Assembly: GCF_030646115.1 (NCBI RefSeq)
Contig: NZ_JAUSMX010000002.1
Location: 372,001 to 436,000, forward strand
DNA length: 64,000 nt
Source: Fluviicoccus sp.
Lineage (GTDB): Bacteria > Pseudomonadota > Gammaproteobacteria > Pseudomonadales > Moraxellaceae
Direction: 5' to 3'
This document shows, in pieces, positions 29,881-38,342 of the stretch. The notes below the pieces were generated by a model. The model searched no databases. It saw only the letters and a list, made by a program, of their open reading frames with translations, and was not told the origin of the DNA. Positions within the stretch are counted from its first letter, which is position 1; every line of letters starts with the position of its first letter. The position numbers were made by a program, and so were the translations under genes.

Positions 29881-30315
29881 TTACTTGACGGGATGCCCCG
29901 CTTCCTTGATGGCATCCTTGACCTGCGGCGGCATGTAGTTTTCGTCATGCTTGGCCAGGATTTCCTCCGCCTGTACCTTGCCGTTACTGAAGGTGCCTGT
30001 AGCCATGATGCCCTGCCCTTCCTTGAACAGATCCGGCAGGATTCCCGTATAGGAAACCGGCACTTGTTGTTTCAGGTCGCTGATCAGGAACTCCACCGCC
30101 AGTGAATCCGGCGAGCGCTTCAACGACCCCTGCACCACCAGTCCGCCCACCTGGATCTTTCGTCCTTCCGGCGCTTCCCCGTTCACCAGTTGGCTGGGGG
30201 AATAAAAGGCGCTGATGTTCTGGCGCAAGGCATAGGTCACCAGGCCGGTTGCCAATCCCAATCCGGCCACCAGGGCCAGAATCAACAGCAAAGTACGTTT
30301 ACGCTTCGGATGCAT
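29881..30315 (-). CDS. ccmE: Cytochrome c maturation heme chaperone CcmE
   Basis: 144 aa from ATG 30315. One N-terminal membrane anchor (residues 8-29) and a periplasmic OB-fold. The covalent heme-binding H123 and neighbouring Y127 lie in AKHDENYMPPQV. CcmE receives heme from CcmC and is released by CcmAB ATPase action. Its start overlaps ccmD by 17 bases. It is the last gene of the ccmABCDE set here. Confidence 0.96.
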   Translation of the reverse strand: MHPKRKRTLLLILALVAGLGLATGLVTYALRQNISAFYSPSQLVNGEAPEGRKIQVGGLVVQGSLKRSPDSLAVEFLISDLKQQVPVSYTGILPDLFKEGQGIMATGTFSNGKVQAEEILAKHDENYMPPQVKDAIKEAGHPVK

Positions 30316-30517
30316 CGTCACTTTCTCCGGAAACTGCAGGATTCTTGCGCGCATCCCGGCGCATCTGGGCCAATTGCTCACGCATGAAACGCTTGCGCTC
30401 GGCCCGGGCCTGCCACAGCAGACCAAACACCACCATAAAAGTCAGGCCGTAACACGTCCAAACATAGGGGCCATGCTTGCCCATGGCCAGGAAATCAGCC
30501 AACGATTCAAACGCCAT
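30299..30517 (-). CDS. ccmD: Heme exporter accessory protein CcmD
   Basis: 72 aa, single membrane helix after an MGKHGPYVWTCYG motif typical of CcmD, then a positively charged tail (ARAERKRFMREQLAQMRRD). CcmD helps release holo-CcmE from CcmABC. The ATG at 30517 overlaps ccmC by 11 bases. At 72 residues it is close to the usual 60-70. Confidence 0.92.
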   Translation of the reverse strand: MAFESLADFLAMGKHGPYVWTCYGLTFMVVFGLLWQARAERKRFMREQLAQMRRDARKNPAVSGESDDASEA

Positions 30518-31280
30518 GACGGCCTCCCTCGGCGCGGACAATTTCACGCACCCACTGGCTGCGGCGTTCACGCTGCAGAATGACATTGCGCGATTTCAAC
30601 ACCACCAACAAGGCAAACAGCGTGTAGAAGCCCAGGATCATCACCACCAGCGGCATCCACATTTCGGGCGGCATCTTCGGCTTCGCGGTCAGCGAAAAGG
30701 TTGCCCCCTGATGCAGCGTATTCCACCATTCCACCGAATACTTGATGATGGGCAGGTTGATGATGCCAACCACCGACAGGATCGCCGCCGCCTTTGCGCC
30801 GGTGGCGCTGCTCTCATAAGCGCCGTACAGGGCCACCACACCGACGTACAGGAACCACAAAATCAGCATCGAGGTCAGACGCGCATCCCATACCCAATAA
30901 GTTCCCCAGGTCGGCTTGCCCCACACCGCGCCGGTCACCAGCGCCAGAAAACAGAACCACGCGCCCAGCAAGGCAATGGCGCGCGCCACCATCTCGGCGG
31001 TCTTGACCTTCCACACCAGGCTGATGACGCCACACACCGCCAGGCCCAGATAACCGCTCATGGCGATGCTGGCGGCGGGCACATGGATGAAGATGATGCG
31101 GTAACTGTTGCCCTGATAGTAATCGGGCGGTGCGAATGCCAGGCCCCATACCGTGCCGATACCGATCAGCAGGCCGGAAATCACGGCCAGCCATGGAATG
31201 AAACGGCCGCTGATGAAATAGAAATGCTTGGGGCTGACGGTTTGCAGGAAAGTCTGCCAGACCCGGTTAAGCCAATTCAT
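30507..31280 (-). CDS. ccmC: Heme exporter protein CcmC
   Basis: 257 aa, six predicted membrane helices. The tryptophan-rich WWD heme-handling motif is at WGKPTWGTYWVWDARLTS, flanked by conserved histidines in FIHVPAAS and TLHQG. CcmC loads heme onto CcmE in the periplasm. It sits 7 bases after ccmB. Confidence 0.96.
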   Translation of the reverse strand: MNWLNRVWQTFLQTVSPKHFYFISGRFIPWLAVISGLLIGIGTVWGLAFAPPDYYQGNSYRIIFIHVPAASIAMSGYLGLAVCGVISLVWKVKTAEMVARAIALLGAWFCFLALVTGAVWGKPTWGTYWVWDARLTSMLILWFLYVGVVALYGAYESSATGAKAAAILSVVGIINLPIIKYSVEWWNTLHQGATFSLTAKPKMPPEMWMPLVVMILGFYTLFALLVVLKSRNVILQRERRSQWVREIVRAEGGRHGV

Positions 31281-31287
31281 GGATGCT

Positions 31288-31959
31288 TTATCCTCCAGTC
31301 GCCAGGCGTAAGGAAGCCGCTACGGCCAAGGGCGCCAGCGTCAAGGCCAGCACGAGAAACGCCGCCAGTATGGCCAGATAACCCACGGCAGGCAGACCGG
31401 CCATGGAGGCCTGCACCGCCGCCGTGGCGAATATGATGACCGGAATGTGCAATGGCAGGCTGAGCAGCGGCACCAGCACGCCCCCTCGCCTTAACGATAC
31501 CGTCAGCGCCGCGCCGATGGAACTGATCAAACTGAGGGTGGGCGTGCCCAACAGCAAGGTCAGGAACAAGGTGCCCATGGCTTCGGCGGGCAGGTTCAAG
31601 AGCAAGGCCGCCACCGGACTGAGCAAGGTCAGGCAGGCGCCGGTTTGCAGCCAGTGCGCCATCACCTTGGCCAGCACCACGACCGGCAAGGGCGATGGAC
31701 TCAGCGCCAGCTGTTCCAGACTGCCATCGTCATAGTCCTGCCGGAACAGGCTGTCCATGGACAGCAAGACCGACAGCAAAGCCGCAATCCAGACCACGCC
31801 CCCGGCCATGGCGGCCAGTTTGGTGGGCGTGGTGTTGATGGCCAGCGGGAACAGGGTGATAACCATGACGAAGAAGCTGAGCGGATTCAGCCAGTCGCCG
31901 CCTTGCCGCGCCGCCAATCGCACGTCGCGACGCAATACCGCCCACAAGGCCCGCTGCAT
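31288..31959 (-). CDS. ccmB: Heme exporter protein CcmB
   Basis: 223 aa, six hydrophobic segments, the permease partner of CcmA. The N-terminal LWAVLRRDVRLAARQGGDWLNPLSFF and the QDYDDGSLEQLALSP loop are family features. CcmA2B2 with CcmC and D releases heme-CcmE. Its ATG directly follows the ccmA stop codon with no gap. Confidence 0.95.
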   Translation of the reverse strand: MQRALWAVLRRDVRLAARQGGDWLNPLSFFVMVITLFPLAINTTPTKLAAMAGGVVWIAALLSVLLSMDSLFRQDYDDGSLEQLALSPSPLPVVVLAKVMAHWLQTGACLTLLSPVAALLLNLPAEAMGTLFLTLLLGTPTLSLISSIGAALTVSLRRGGVLVPLLSLPLHIPVIIFATAAVQASMAGLPAVGYLAILAAFLVLALTLAPLAVAASLRLATGG

Positions 31960-32592
31960 TCAGTGCGCCTCCGGGCAATAGTCCGAGAGATCCAGCCGCC
32001 TCAACGGGAACGTCCCCGGGAAAATATGATGCGTGGTCAGCACAATCATGCCGCCATTGCGGGCATGTTCCACCAACCAACCCTCCAGTGCGCGTACACC
32101 GGCCTGATCAATGGCGGTGAACGGTTCGTCCAGCACCCACAGCGGCGATTTTTCCAGAAACAGGCGGGCAATACCGACCCGGCGTTTCTGCCCGGCAGAC
32201 AAATGCGCCACCGGGACGTCTTCGTAACCGGCCAGACCCACCCGTTCCAAAGCCGACATCAACTCATCGACGCCAACCTCCAGGCCGCGCAGCCGGATCA
32301 GGAACGCCAGATTTTCCAAGGGTGTCAGCAAGGCCTTCAGGCCCAGATTATGGCCCAGATAGCTGAAGCGGCGGCGGAAGGCCACGGGGTCATCATTGAC
32401 GGGATGGTTGTCCCAGAGCACATCGCCTACATCAAACCCGCCCAGACCGACCAGACGGTTCAGCAGCGTCGTCTTGCCCGTGCCGTTGGGACCGGCAATC
32501 TGCAGGATGTCACCGGATTGCATGGCAAAGGACAGGCCGGTAAACAGCACACGGTCGTCACGGGCAGCCTGCAATCGGGATACGGCGAGCAA
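31960..32592 (-). CDS. ccmA: Heme exporter ATP-binding protein CcmA
   Basis: 210 aa. Walker A GPNGTGKTTLL, signature LSAGQKRRVGIARL and Walker B LWVLDEPFTAID are intact. I place the start at TTG 32592, with GGAG 9 bases upstream; the protein then aligns with residue 2 of E. coli CcmA. A TTG at 32619 in the same frame is also possible and no ATG fits. It heads ccmABCDE. ccmF, ccmG, ccmH and ccmI do not follow, so the ligation half of System I must be elsewhere. Confidence 0.93.
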   Translation of the reverse strand: MLAVSRLQAARDDRVLFTGLSFAMQSGDILQIAGPNGTGKTTLLNRLVGLGGFDVGDVLWDNHPVNDDPVAFRRRFSYLGHNLGLKALLTPLENLAFLIRLRGLEVGVDELMSALERVGLAGYEDVPVAHLSAGQKRRVGIARLFLEKSPLWVLDEPFTAIDQAGVRALEGWLVEHARNGGMIVLTTHHIFPGTFPLRRLDLSDYCPEAH

Positions 32593-32674
32593 ATCGGGAA
32601 ACTCCGGAAGCCAGAACAAGAGAAATGCATTCAGCCACGAATTATAACCTGATTCGCGAGAGGAAAAGGCAATG

Positions 32675-32702
32675 AAAAAAGCCGCCCCTTGGGGAGGCGG
32701 CT
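32675..32702 (-). terminator. Terminator of the lipase gene
   Basis: On the minus strand AGCCGCC and GGCGGCT pair and run into six Ts, 35 bases past the lipase stop and before ccmA. Confidence 0.88.
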
Positions 32703-32736
32703 ATTAACGGAGAGAACGCGGTTTTATAGAGGCTGA

Positions 32737-33651
32737 TTACAATCCGGCGGTCTTCAAGCGATTGGCATGCTCGCGGTACACCGACTTGGGATCGGTCGAG
32801 AAGATGTCGCGCAGACCGAACATCAGGTTCACTTCATCCAGATGATTCATGGAGTAGTTATCACGCAACACCACACCCAAATGACTGCTGCATTGCGACA
32901 CCAACCCGTCATTGGCGCCCGGAATGAAAAGGCCGGTAAGACCCAGCAGCGCATCCGTCGGGTCCAGGACATTGGTCAGGCGCTTGGTGCCGCCCCAGGA
33001 ATAGTACTTGATGCCATTGACGGTGGATGCACCGCTGCCGCAACTGGTGGTGGGTACACCGGCAGGATGACGGCTGGTGAAGGCCGCCGAGCCGGAGGTG
33101 GACAGCGCGGCTATGCTGTTCTTGGCGCTCTGGTTGAAACTGCCTGCCCCGTTGAACATTTCAATGATCCCGGCCAGTGCATTCAAGGCCCCATAGGCAA
33201 CCGGACTAAGCGGGCCGGTGCTGACCACCAGATCCGCCACCGGCGAACCCTTGACCGGACTACCGATGGCTGTCACTGACGCCACTTTGGTTGGAATCGC
33301 ATCCGCCACGTAACGGATGGAATGGCCGCCGTGACTGTGGCCCATCAGGTTGACCTTGGCTTTACCGCTGATCGCCAGAATGTCACGAACCTGTTTCAGC
33401 AATTGCTCGCCACGGACATCGGAACTTTCCAGAGCAGCCACCTGCGTCACATACACCGTTGCCCCGTTGGCGCGCAGATCACCGGGAATCTGGTACCAGT
33501 AGTCAATGGCGCCGCCCAGCAAGGACTTGAAGCCGAACATGCCGTGCGCCAGCACGATGGGATATTTGGTCTGGGAGTAGGTTCCGGCAGTCGCCATGGT
33601 GGAAACGGAGGCAGTAGCGGCAATAAGGGCCGTCAAGAGCAGCTTGCGCAT
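32737..33651 (-). CDS. Secreted triacylglycerol lipase, family I
   Basis: 304 aa with a signal peptide (residues 1-22, cleaved at ATA-GTYSQ). The alpha/beta hydrolase nucleophile S106 is in GHSHGG; the oxyanion region is YPIVLAHGMFGFKS; the acidic residue is in GANDGLVSQCSS and the His in NHLDEVN, with a calcium-binding Asp context. Two cysteines (TSCGSG and SQCSS) can form the usual disulfide. It resembles Pseudomonas family I.1/I.2 lipases, usually secreted by type II secretion with a dedicated foldase (Lif). No lif gene is adjacent. Confidence 0.9.
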   Translation of the reverse strand: MRKLLLTALIAATASVSTMATAGTYSQTKYPIVLAHGMFGFKSLLGGAIDYWYQIPGDLRANGATVYVTQVAALESSDVRGEQLLKQVRDILAISGKAKVNLMGHSHGGHSIRYVADAIPTKVASVTAIGSPVKGSPVADLVVSTGPLSPVAYGALNALAGIIEMFNGAGSFNQSAKNSIAALSTSGSAAFTSRHPAGVPTTSCGSGASTVNGIKYYSWGGTKRLTNVLDPTDALLGLTGLFIPGANDGLVSQCSSHLGVVLRDNYSMNHLDEVNLMFGLRDIFSTDPKSVYREHANRLKTAGL

Positions 33652-34168
33652 TGGGTTTGTCCTTTGGTCAGTTTTTGTTTTTGCAGTTGACTTCTACGAG
33701 TCACTGCTTTGTTAGTTGCTTGCCGACTCAATCCTGTGTGTGAGCGACAAATGCATACTATCTGACCAACTTGCCGACGAATAGCACCAAAAGCCGGATA
33801 AACGGTGTTTTCCGACGAATGGCAAGCATAAACCCGCTTTCCGTCTTGAAGGAAAACGACTGCTTTTTGATATTTGACGCCTCTGAAAAAGGCGGTTTTA
33901 CACGTAATATCGGGGACTTACCCCCGGATCAAGGCTATACATCACTCCGGAAACGCCGCTTACAACAGGTAAACGGTCTTCTACGCGCTCATAATATGCA
34001 CACCCGTATATTTGAGGAATATCAATAACGGCCAGATTCTTTGCCAATTCGGCCATAACTTCTCCCTGCCGGTGGCCAATTACGGTTTTCCCACCATTGG
34101 AGCATGGCTTGAGCGGGAGCTAATTTGCTAGCATCAAGCCCCTTTCCCCGTACAGCAACTTCACCGCC
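33652..34168. other. 517-base region without a recognisable gene
   Basis: It must hold the lipase promoter (leftward) and that of the DedA gene (rightward). It is richer in A/T than its neighbours and contains a near-repeat of CCGACGAAT at about 33774 and 33813. A short open frame there starts with TTG, lacks a ribosome site and matches no family I know. I see nothing else in it. Confidence 0.6.
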
Positions 34169-34801
34169 ATGTTCATCATCGATTTCATTCTGCACATTGA
34201 CCAGCATCTGGCGGAATTTGTCGCCAATTACGGTTTGTGGGTGTACGCCATCCTGTTCCTGATTGTGTTTACCGAAACCGGGGTGGTGGTGATGCCGCTG
34301 CTGCCGGGCGACAGCCTGCTGTTTGCCGCCGGGGCGCTGGCCGCCATCGGCTCCATGAACCCGTGGCTGGTGGGTCTGGTGCTGTGCGCCGCCGCCATCA
34401 GCGGCGACTCCTGCAATTACTGGATTGGCAACAGGCTGGGAAGGCGGCTGATTACCAACACAAAGCTGATCCGCATGGACCATCTGCACAAGACCGAAGC
34501 CTATTTTGCCGAGCATGGCGGCAAGACGGTGATTTTCGCGCGTTTCGTGCCGATTGTGCGCACCTTTGCCCCCTTCGTAGCGGGTATGGGCGCCATGGTC
34601 TACCGCCGCTTCCTGAGCTTCAGTGTCTTCGGTACGCTATGCTGGGTCAGCCTGTTTGTGGGCTTGGGCTATTTCTTCGGCAACCTGCCGGTGGTGCGCA
34701 AGAACTTCACGCTGGTGATCTTTGCCATTATCGGCATCAGTTTCCTGCCGATGGTGGTGCAGATGGTAAAAGGGAAAATGGCCGCTAAAGAAGCGAAATG
34801 A
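34169..34801 (+). CDS. DedA-family membrane protein
   Basis: 210 aa, DedA/SNARE-associated family. Re-entrant motifs FTETGVVVMPLLPGDSLLFAAGALAA (E35, PGD) and FARFVPIVRTFAPFVAGMGAM (R near 126-132) are present, with several membrane helices. DedA proteins include undecaprenyl-phosphate and phospholipid flippases that maintain membrane potential and envelope integrity. Which lipid it carries cannot be told. It stands alone, facing a convergent terminator. Confidence 0.92.
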   Translation: MFIIDFILHIDQHLAEFVANYGLWVYAILFLIVFTETGVVVMPLLPGDSLLFAAGALAAIGSMNPWLVGLVLCAAAISGDSCNYWIGNRLGRRLITNTKLIRMDHLHKTEAYFAEHGGKTVIFARFVPIVRTFAPFVAGMGAMVYRRFLSFSVFGTLCWVSLFVGLGYFFGNLPVVRKNFTLVIFAIIGISFLPMVVQMVKGKMAAKEAK

Positions 34802-34817
34802 CTCTTTCGACCACTAA

Positions 34818-34842
34818 TAAAAAGGCCTCCTATGTGGAGGCC
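34818..34842 (-). terminator. Terminator of the greB-GST transcript
   Basis: On the minus strand GGCCTCC and GGAGGCC pair around a short loop and are followed by TTTTTA, just past the end of the GST-like gene. Confidence 0.85.
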
Positions 34843-34862
34843 AGTTTATCGGCGAAGCATAC

Positions 34863-35630
34863 TTAGCCCGGAAACTGGTACGTCCTTTCCAGATAGGCCA
34901 AAATGTCCTTCGACTCGAACATCTCCACGCCATGATTGGGGTCAATCAGGAACGGCACCTGCACCCGCCCCTTTTCGGCCAGCATGTGCGAACGTTTGGT
35001 ATCGGGTAAAGGTTTGTATTCTCCGAAGTGCAAACGCTGTTTGGCCGGGCCGACATCAGCCAGTTGCTGCTTGCCGAGATTGATCAGAGTATAAGGCAAT
35101 TCCAGTTCGCACAGCTTCTCACGCACGGGGCGGGAATAAGGGCTGGATTCAAAACTGTACAGGGTCAACGGCAGTTCCGGCGTTACCGAGGGCTGGGCCA
35201 GTATGCGGCGGCCGCGGACGGTTCCGGCCAAACGCGAAGTCAGCAGATTCCATTCATTGATATTCAAATGACGCGGCGCAGGCTTTTGGCGGTACTGTCG
35301 GAACAGATATTCGACAATGGCCTGCGCCCCGCCATGACGCTCACCGCTATTGGGGTCCATCAGGTACGGAACACTGCCCTGCCCGCCGGACAGTTCATTT
35401 AGTTTGCTCTTGAAACGATTACCGGACAACGGGCAAGGATAAATCATCACATCCAGGTTCAACTCGGTCAGCGCCTCGCGCACCAGACGGCATTCGGCGT
35501 CATCCTCGCGGTCGAACAGGATGGGCCGTTGCGACGGTTGCACAACCTGTTTGCTGCCTGCACTGCCATGCCAGCCGCGCAATGTGGAGCTGACAACGGA
35601 GGATACGATGTTAAGTAAATGATTTTTCAT
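34863..35630 (-). CDS. Tandem glutathione S-transferase N-terminal-fold protein
   Basis: 255 aa containing two thioredoxin-like GST_N domains and no GST_C helical domain. The first (about 36-112) has [19 protein letters not shown] and SVPYLMDP; the second (about 155-250) has [26 protein letters not shown] and [23 protein letters not shown]. The second has an SPYS start rather than a CxxC. The N terminus may be a short amphipathic or signal segment. The ATG overlaps the greB stop (ATGA), so it is translated with greB. Function not established. Confidence 0.85.
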   Translation of the reverse strand: MKNHLLNIVSSVVSSTLRGWHGSAGSKQVVQPSQRPILFDREDDAECRLVREALTELNLDVMIYPCPLSGNRFKSKLNELSGGQGSVPYLMDPNSGERHGGAQAIVEYLFRQYRQKPAPRHLNINEWNLLTSRLAGTVRGRRILAQPSVTPELPLTLYSFESSPYSRPVREKLCELELPYTLINLGKQQLADVGPAKQRLHFGEYKPLPDTKRSHMLAEKGRVQVPFLIDPNHGVEMFESKDILAYLERTYQFPG

Positions 35631-36145
35631 GCCTTTTCCTGACTTTCAGAGTAACGGACGTCCAATACCAGAAACACGGCCTTCCCTGCGGGCCGCTCGA
35701 CCGGCACTTCATCATCAATTGCCTTTTTTAGCAAGGCTCTGGCCATGGGGGCATCGATGCTGATCCAGTTGCGCTTGGGGTCGATTTCGTCGGGGCCGAC
35801 TATCCGCACCCGTAACTCCTCGCCGGTTTCCAGATCTTCCAGTTCCACGGTTGCCCCGAAGTAGATACGGGCGGGGTCGGAGGGATGTTCCCGCACCACA
35901 CGCAATTCCGGCAGGCGTTTTTCCAGAAAGCGGACACGACGGTCGATTTCGCGTAGCAGTTTCTTGCCGTAGATGTATTCGGCGTTTTCCGAGCGGTCGC
36001 CCTGGGCGGCGGCTTCACTGACGGAACGGGTGACTTCGGGGCGTTTGACCCGCCACAGGTAGTCCAGTTCGTCGACCAGCACCTGATAGCCTTCGGGAGT
36101 GATCAGCGGGGTTTTGGGTGGCGCCGGTGGACGGTAGTGGGACAT
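35627..36145 (-). CDS. greB: Transcription elongation factor GreB
   Basis: 172 aa from ATG 36145. The N-terminal coiled-coil ([40 protein letters not shown]) has the acidic tip D/E pair near residues 49-52 that reaches the RNA polymerase active site; the C-terminal FKBP-like domain follows. GreB stimulates cleavage of backtracked RNA. YIYGKK at the tip region distinguishes GreB from GreA. Confidence 0.95.
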   Translation of the reverse strand: MSHYRPPAPPKTPLITPEGYQVLVDELDYLWRVKRPEVTRSVSEAAAQGDRSENAEYIYGKKLLREIDRRVRFLEKRLPELRVVREHPSDPARIYFGATVELEDLETGEELRVRIVGPDEIDPKRNWISIDAPMARALLKKAIDDEVPVERPAGKAVFLVLDVRYSESQEKA

Positions 36146-36274
36146 CAGGCTGGTATCGTGATTTGGGTGGGGGGGATAGTAACGGGTTGGGGGGTGTGGG
36201 AAAACCCCGCAGGTATTTGCCCAGCTTGGGCTATTCTTCGCGCCAGACGTACTCGTTGCCATACTACCCAGTTT

Positions 36275-36357
36275 CAGCGGCTAATCGGTGTCCTTCATTT
36301 TACTTGTTTGCCGTGACACCGACTTTGTAATACTTGATTTCCCCTGCAGCGGCTAAT
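36275..36357. repeat. 11-bp direct repeat at the left edge of the AraC block
   Basis: CAGCGGCTAAT occurs at 36275-36285 and at 36347-36357, the second copy covering the AraC stop codon. The copies mark the junction between greB and the lower-GC block and could be a remnant of insertion, or chance. Confidence 0.45.
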
Positions 36358-37330
36358 GCACAAGCCTTTGTGAATCACGTCGCCATTGACCGGGAGTGAC
36401 ACCAAACTGCTTCCTGAAGGCGAGCTGGAACGCGCTTTGTTCAGAGTAACCCAGCAGCATGGATACGGCTACAAGCGGCATGCTTTTATCACAGAGATAC
36501 TCCTTGGCCAAATGCATTCGCACTCTCCCGATCGCACCGCGCAGCCCATCCGGAATGGCAGATAACCTCCGCTGGACCGTTCTTGGCGACATGACAAGTT
36601 TTTCTGCAACCAATGCCAGGTTTGCCTCCCTTTGCGGAAGCGCGGCCGTAATCACGTAGTAGAGTCTTGACGTCAGCTCTGCATCATTGATTTCGGGAAA
36701 CAGTCTTCTCAACAAAGCAGAACGATCACTTTTGTTAGTGCACACATGGACTTCTCTGCCAAGGAATTCCCTGCGAACGGTGACTCCCAGAACTTGGCCA
36801 AAGACGATTGTGTTGCAATGAAGAATTTCAGCATAAACACCGGCTGCGGATTCATCATTAAACGGGAGGGAAACGGCAGCCATACACTCCGCCGGAATAC
36901 CGGAACGCCTCACTACGTTAACCACGCTGCTGATGGAAAAGCAGGCAAATTTCCTGTATTCATCGCGCGTATTCCAGTACAGGGTCAAGCTTCCCGGGTC
37001 ACGCTGGAGGTTGGCTATATTCGATCCATAAAAAAGAGCCTCGTAATAGACGTAGCTGTTCAGCAGGTCTTCCAGCGTTTGAGCATTGGAGAGCATGTGG
37101 CCCAAGGCGCCCAGATTTGACCAGCTACTCTGTTGCCCGATCCGCAATGCGGCATCTGGATCGCCTGTGAGCAATGAAGCTTCGTTAAGCAGGCCTTCGG
37201 CCTCGTCGAGCATTACAGATTCGTTGGAGCTAATGCGTCGAATGCGTGCGCATAGCAAAGTTGAACCATAGCCACATAGCTGCAACCAGTCGGCTATGGC
37301 GGATAGAAATGCACCCGGTACACGAAACAT
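36353..37330 (-). CDS. AraC-family regulator (arabinose-binding-like N domain)
   Basis: 325 aa. The N-terminal 200 residues resemble the Arabinose_bd domain (PF12625) found in OruR/ArgR-like regulators (ALRIGQQSSWSNLGALGHMLSNAQTLEDLL). The C-terminal AraC double helix-turn-helix spans about 228-322, with the second helix pair in VAVSMLLGYSEQSAFQLAFRKQFGVTPGQWRR. Divergent from the di-iron protein gene with 113 bases between, a standard activator-target layout. Codon and base composition look more A/T-rich than flanking genes, suggesting acquisition. Confidence 0.9.
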   Translation of the reverse strand: MFRVPGAFLSAIADWLQLCGYGSTLLCARIRRISSNESVMLDEAEGLLNEASLLTGDPDAALRIGQQSSWSNLGALGHMLSNAQTLEDLLNSYVYYEALFYGSNIANLQRDPGSLTLYWNTRDEYRKFACFSISSVVNVVRRSGIPAECMAAVSLPFNDESAAGVYAEILHCNTIVFGQVLGVTVRREFLGREVHVCTNKSDRSALLRRLFPEINDAELTSRLYYVITAALPQREANLALVAEKLVMSPRTVQRRLSAIPDGLRGAIGRVRMHLAKEYLCDKSMPLVAVSMLLGYSEQSAFQLAFRKQFGVTPGQWRRDSQRLVH

Positions 37331-37351
37331 CTGGCTGACCCCTCATGCAAA

Positions 37352-37383
37352 TGGCGCATTATATTACATGGTTGGCGCATTTT
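37352..37383. promoter_or_regulatory. Direct repeats spaced 21 bp, candidate AraC-protein site
   Basis: TGGCGCATT at 37352-37360 recurs at 37373-37381, exactly 21 bp or two helix turns apart. A TATATT (37389-37394) lies just downstream without a good -35, as at activator-dependent promoters. AraC-type activators bind such in-phase direct half-sites overlapping the -35. Confidence 0.6.
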
Positions 37384-37443
37384 AATAATATATTGCCGAA
37401 CCGCCTGCATACGATACTCATATCCAAACAGGAGGAACCTACC

Positions 37444-38325
37444 ATGAACATGAACGCCAAACACACCAGAAGCACTCCAATTGCCCTTGAAGTGCGTAAA
37501 GAAACCCGTTTTGACTTCTCCACCGTACCAGCAATTCATACCGAAGATAACTTGTATATCAGCCATTTGTTCAATGCTCTTTCGCTGATAGCACCCATTA
37601 CGGAAGGAATGCTGATTCGAGCAATCCGGGACGCTCAACCGCTGTTGCAAGGGTCCGTTCTTGCGGCTGACGCTCAAGCATTCATTGGGCAGGAAGCAAT
37701 TCACACCCGCGAGCATCGAGAATTCAATCGCCGCCTTGGCGAACTCGGATTCAGTATTGAAAAAATGTCGGAGGTAATGGAATCCATAACCAAAAAGAAT
37801 GAGTCCACGATGAGTCTCAAACAAAGGCTTGCTGTGGTAGTAACGGGTGAGCATGTCATCTACTCACTCTCGCGGGCATTTCTGGCGGCGGATCTCAAGG
37901 GCTTCCAGCAACACCCGGAAGTAACCCGTCTTTTGAAGTGGCACGCACTTGAGGAAATGGAACACCAATCAGTTTGCCACGACATATACACACATCTGTA
38001 CGGTAACAGTGTGGCAAACCAGTTGGTGTATAATCTGACTTTTGTTGGTATCAATAGGTCGCTATACCAAGGCGTAGCACAACTAATGAAGGCGCTGCTC
38101 GCGCAGGACCGTGCACCACGTAAAGGCGAATTTCTTGCATTTTTGCGCTGGATGCTCCGTGACCCGGCCATCGGCAAAGATATTGCGCGTGAACTTCTGG
38201 CATATTTTTCACCGGTATTCATGCACTGGCGTCGCAGCAATGATGATCAACGACTGATTCGGGAAAACCTTGATTTTGTGTACCAAATGCCGCCCGAGTC
38301 TGCCCGGAACCTTTATGCTGTTTGA
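37444..38325 (+). CDS. Predicted metal-dependent hydrolase, ferritin-like di-iron fold (PF10118)
   Basis: 293 aa from ATG 37444 with AGGAGG upstream. Residues fit a four-helix di-iron carboxylate centre: E54, E84-x-x-H87 (QEAIHTREH), E136, E171-x-x-H174 (LEEMEHQSVCH). The Pfam family is called metal-dependent hydrolase, but the ligand pattern resembles di-iron oxygenases and ferritins. The first gene of a two-gene unit divergent from the AraC regulator. Substrate unknown; the neighbour suggests hydrophobic or lipid-like substrates only weakly. Confidence 0.82.
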   Translation: MNMNAKHTRSTPIALEVRKETRFDFSTVPAIHTEDNLYISHLFNALSLIAPITEGMLIRAIRDAQPLLQGSVLAADAQAFIGQEAIHTREHREFNRRLGELGFSIEKMSEVMESITKKNESTMSLKQRLAVVVTGEHVIYSLSRAFLAADLKGFQQHPEVTRLLKWHALEEMEHQSVCHDIYTHLYGNSVANQLVYNLTFVGINRSLYQGVAQLMKALLAQDRAPRKGEFLAFLRWMLRDPAIGKDIARELLAYFSPVFMHWRRSNDDQRLIRENLDFVYQMPPESARNLYAV

Positions 38326-38342
38326 ACGGAATAGAGGCCGAT

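Noticed and set aside
33771-34028. 85-codon open frame in the lipase-DedA gap
   Set aside because: Starts with TTG, no ribosome site, no recognisable family; composition is like the rest of the intergenic region.
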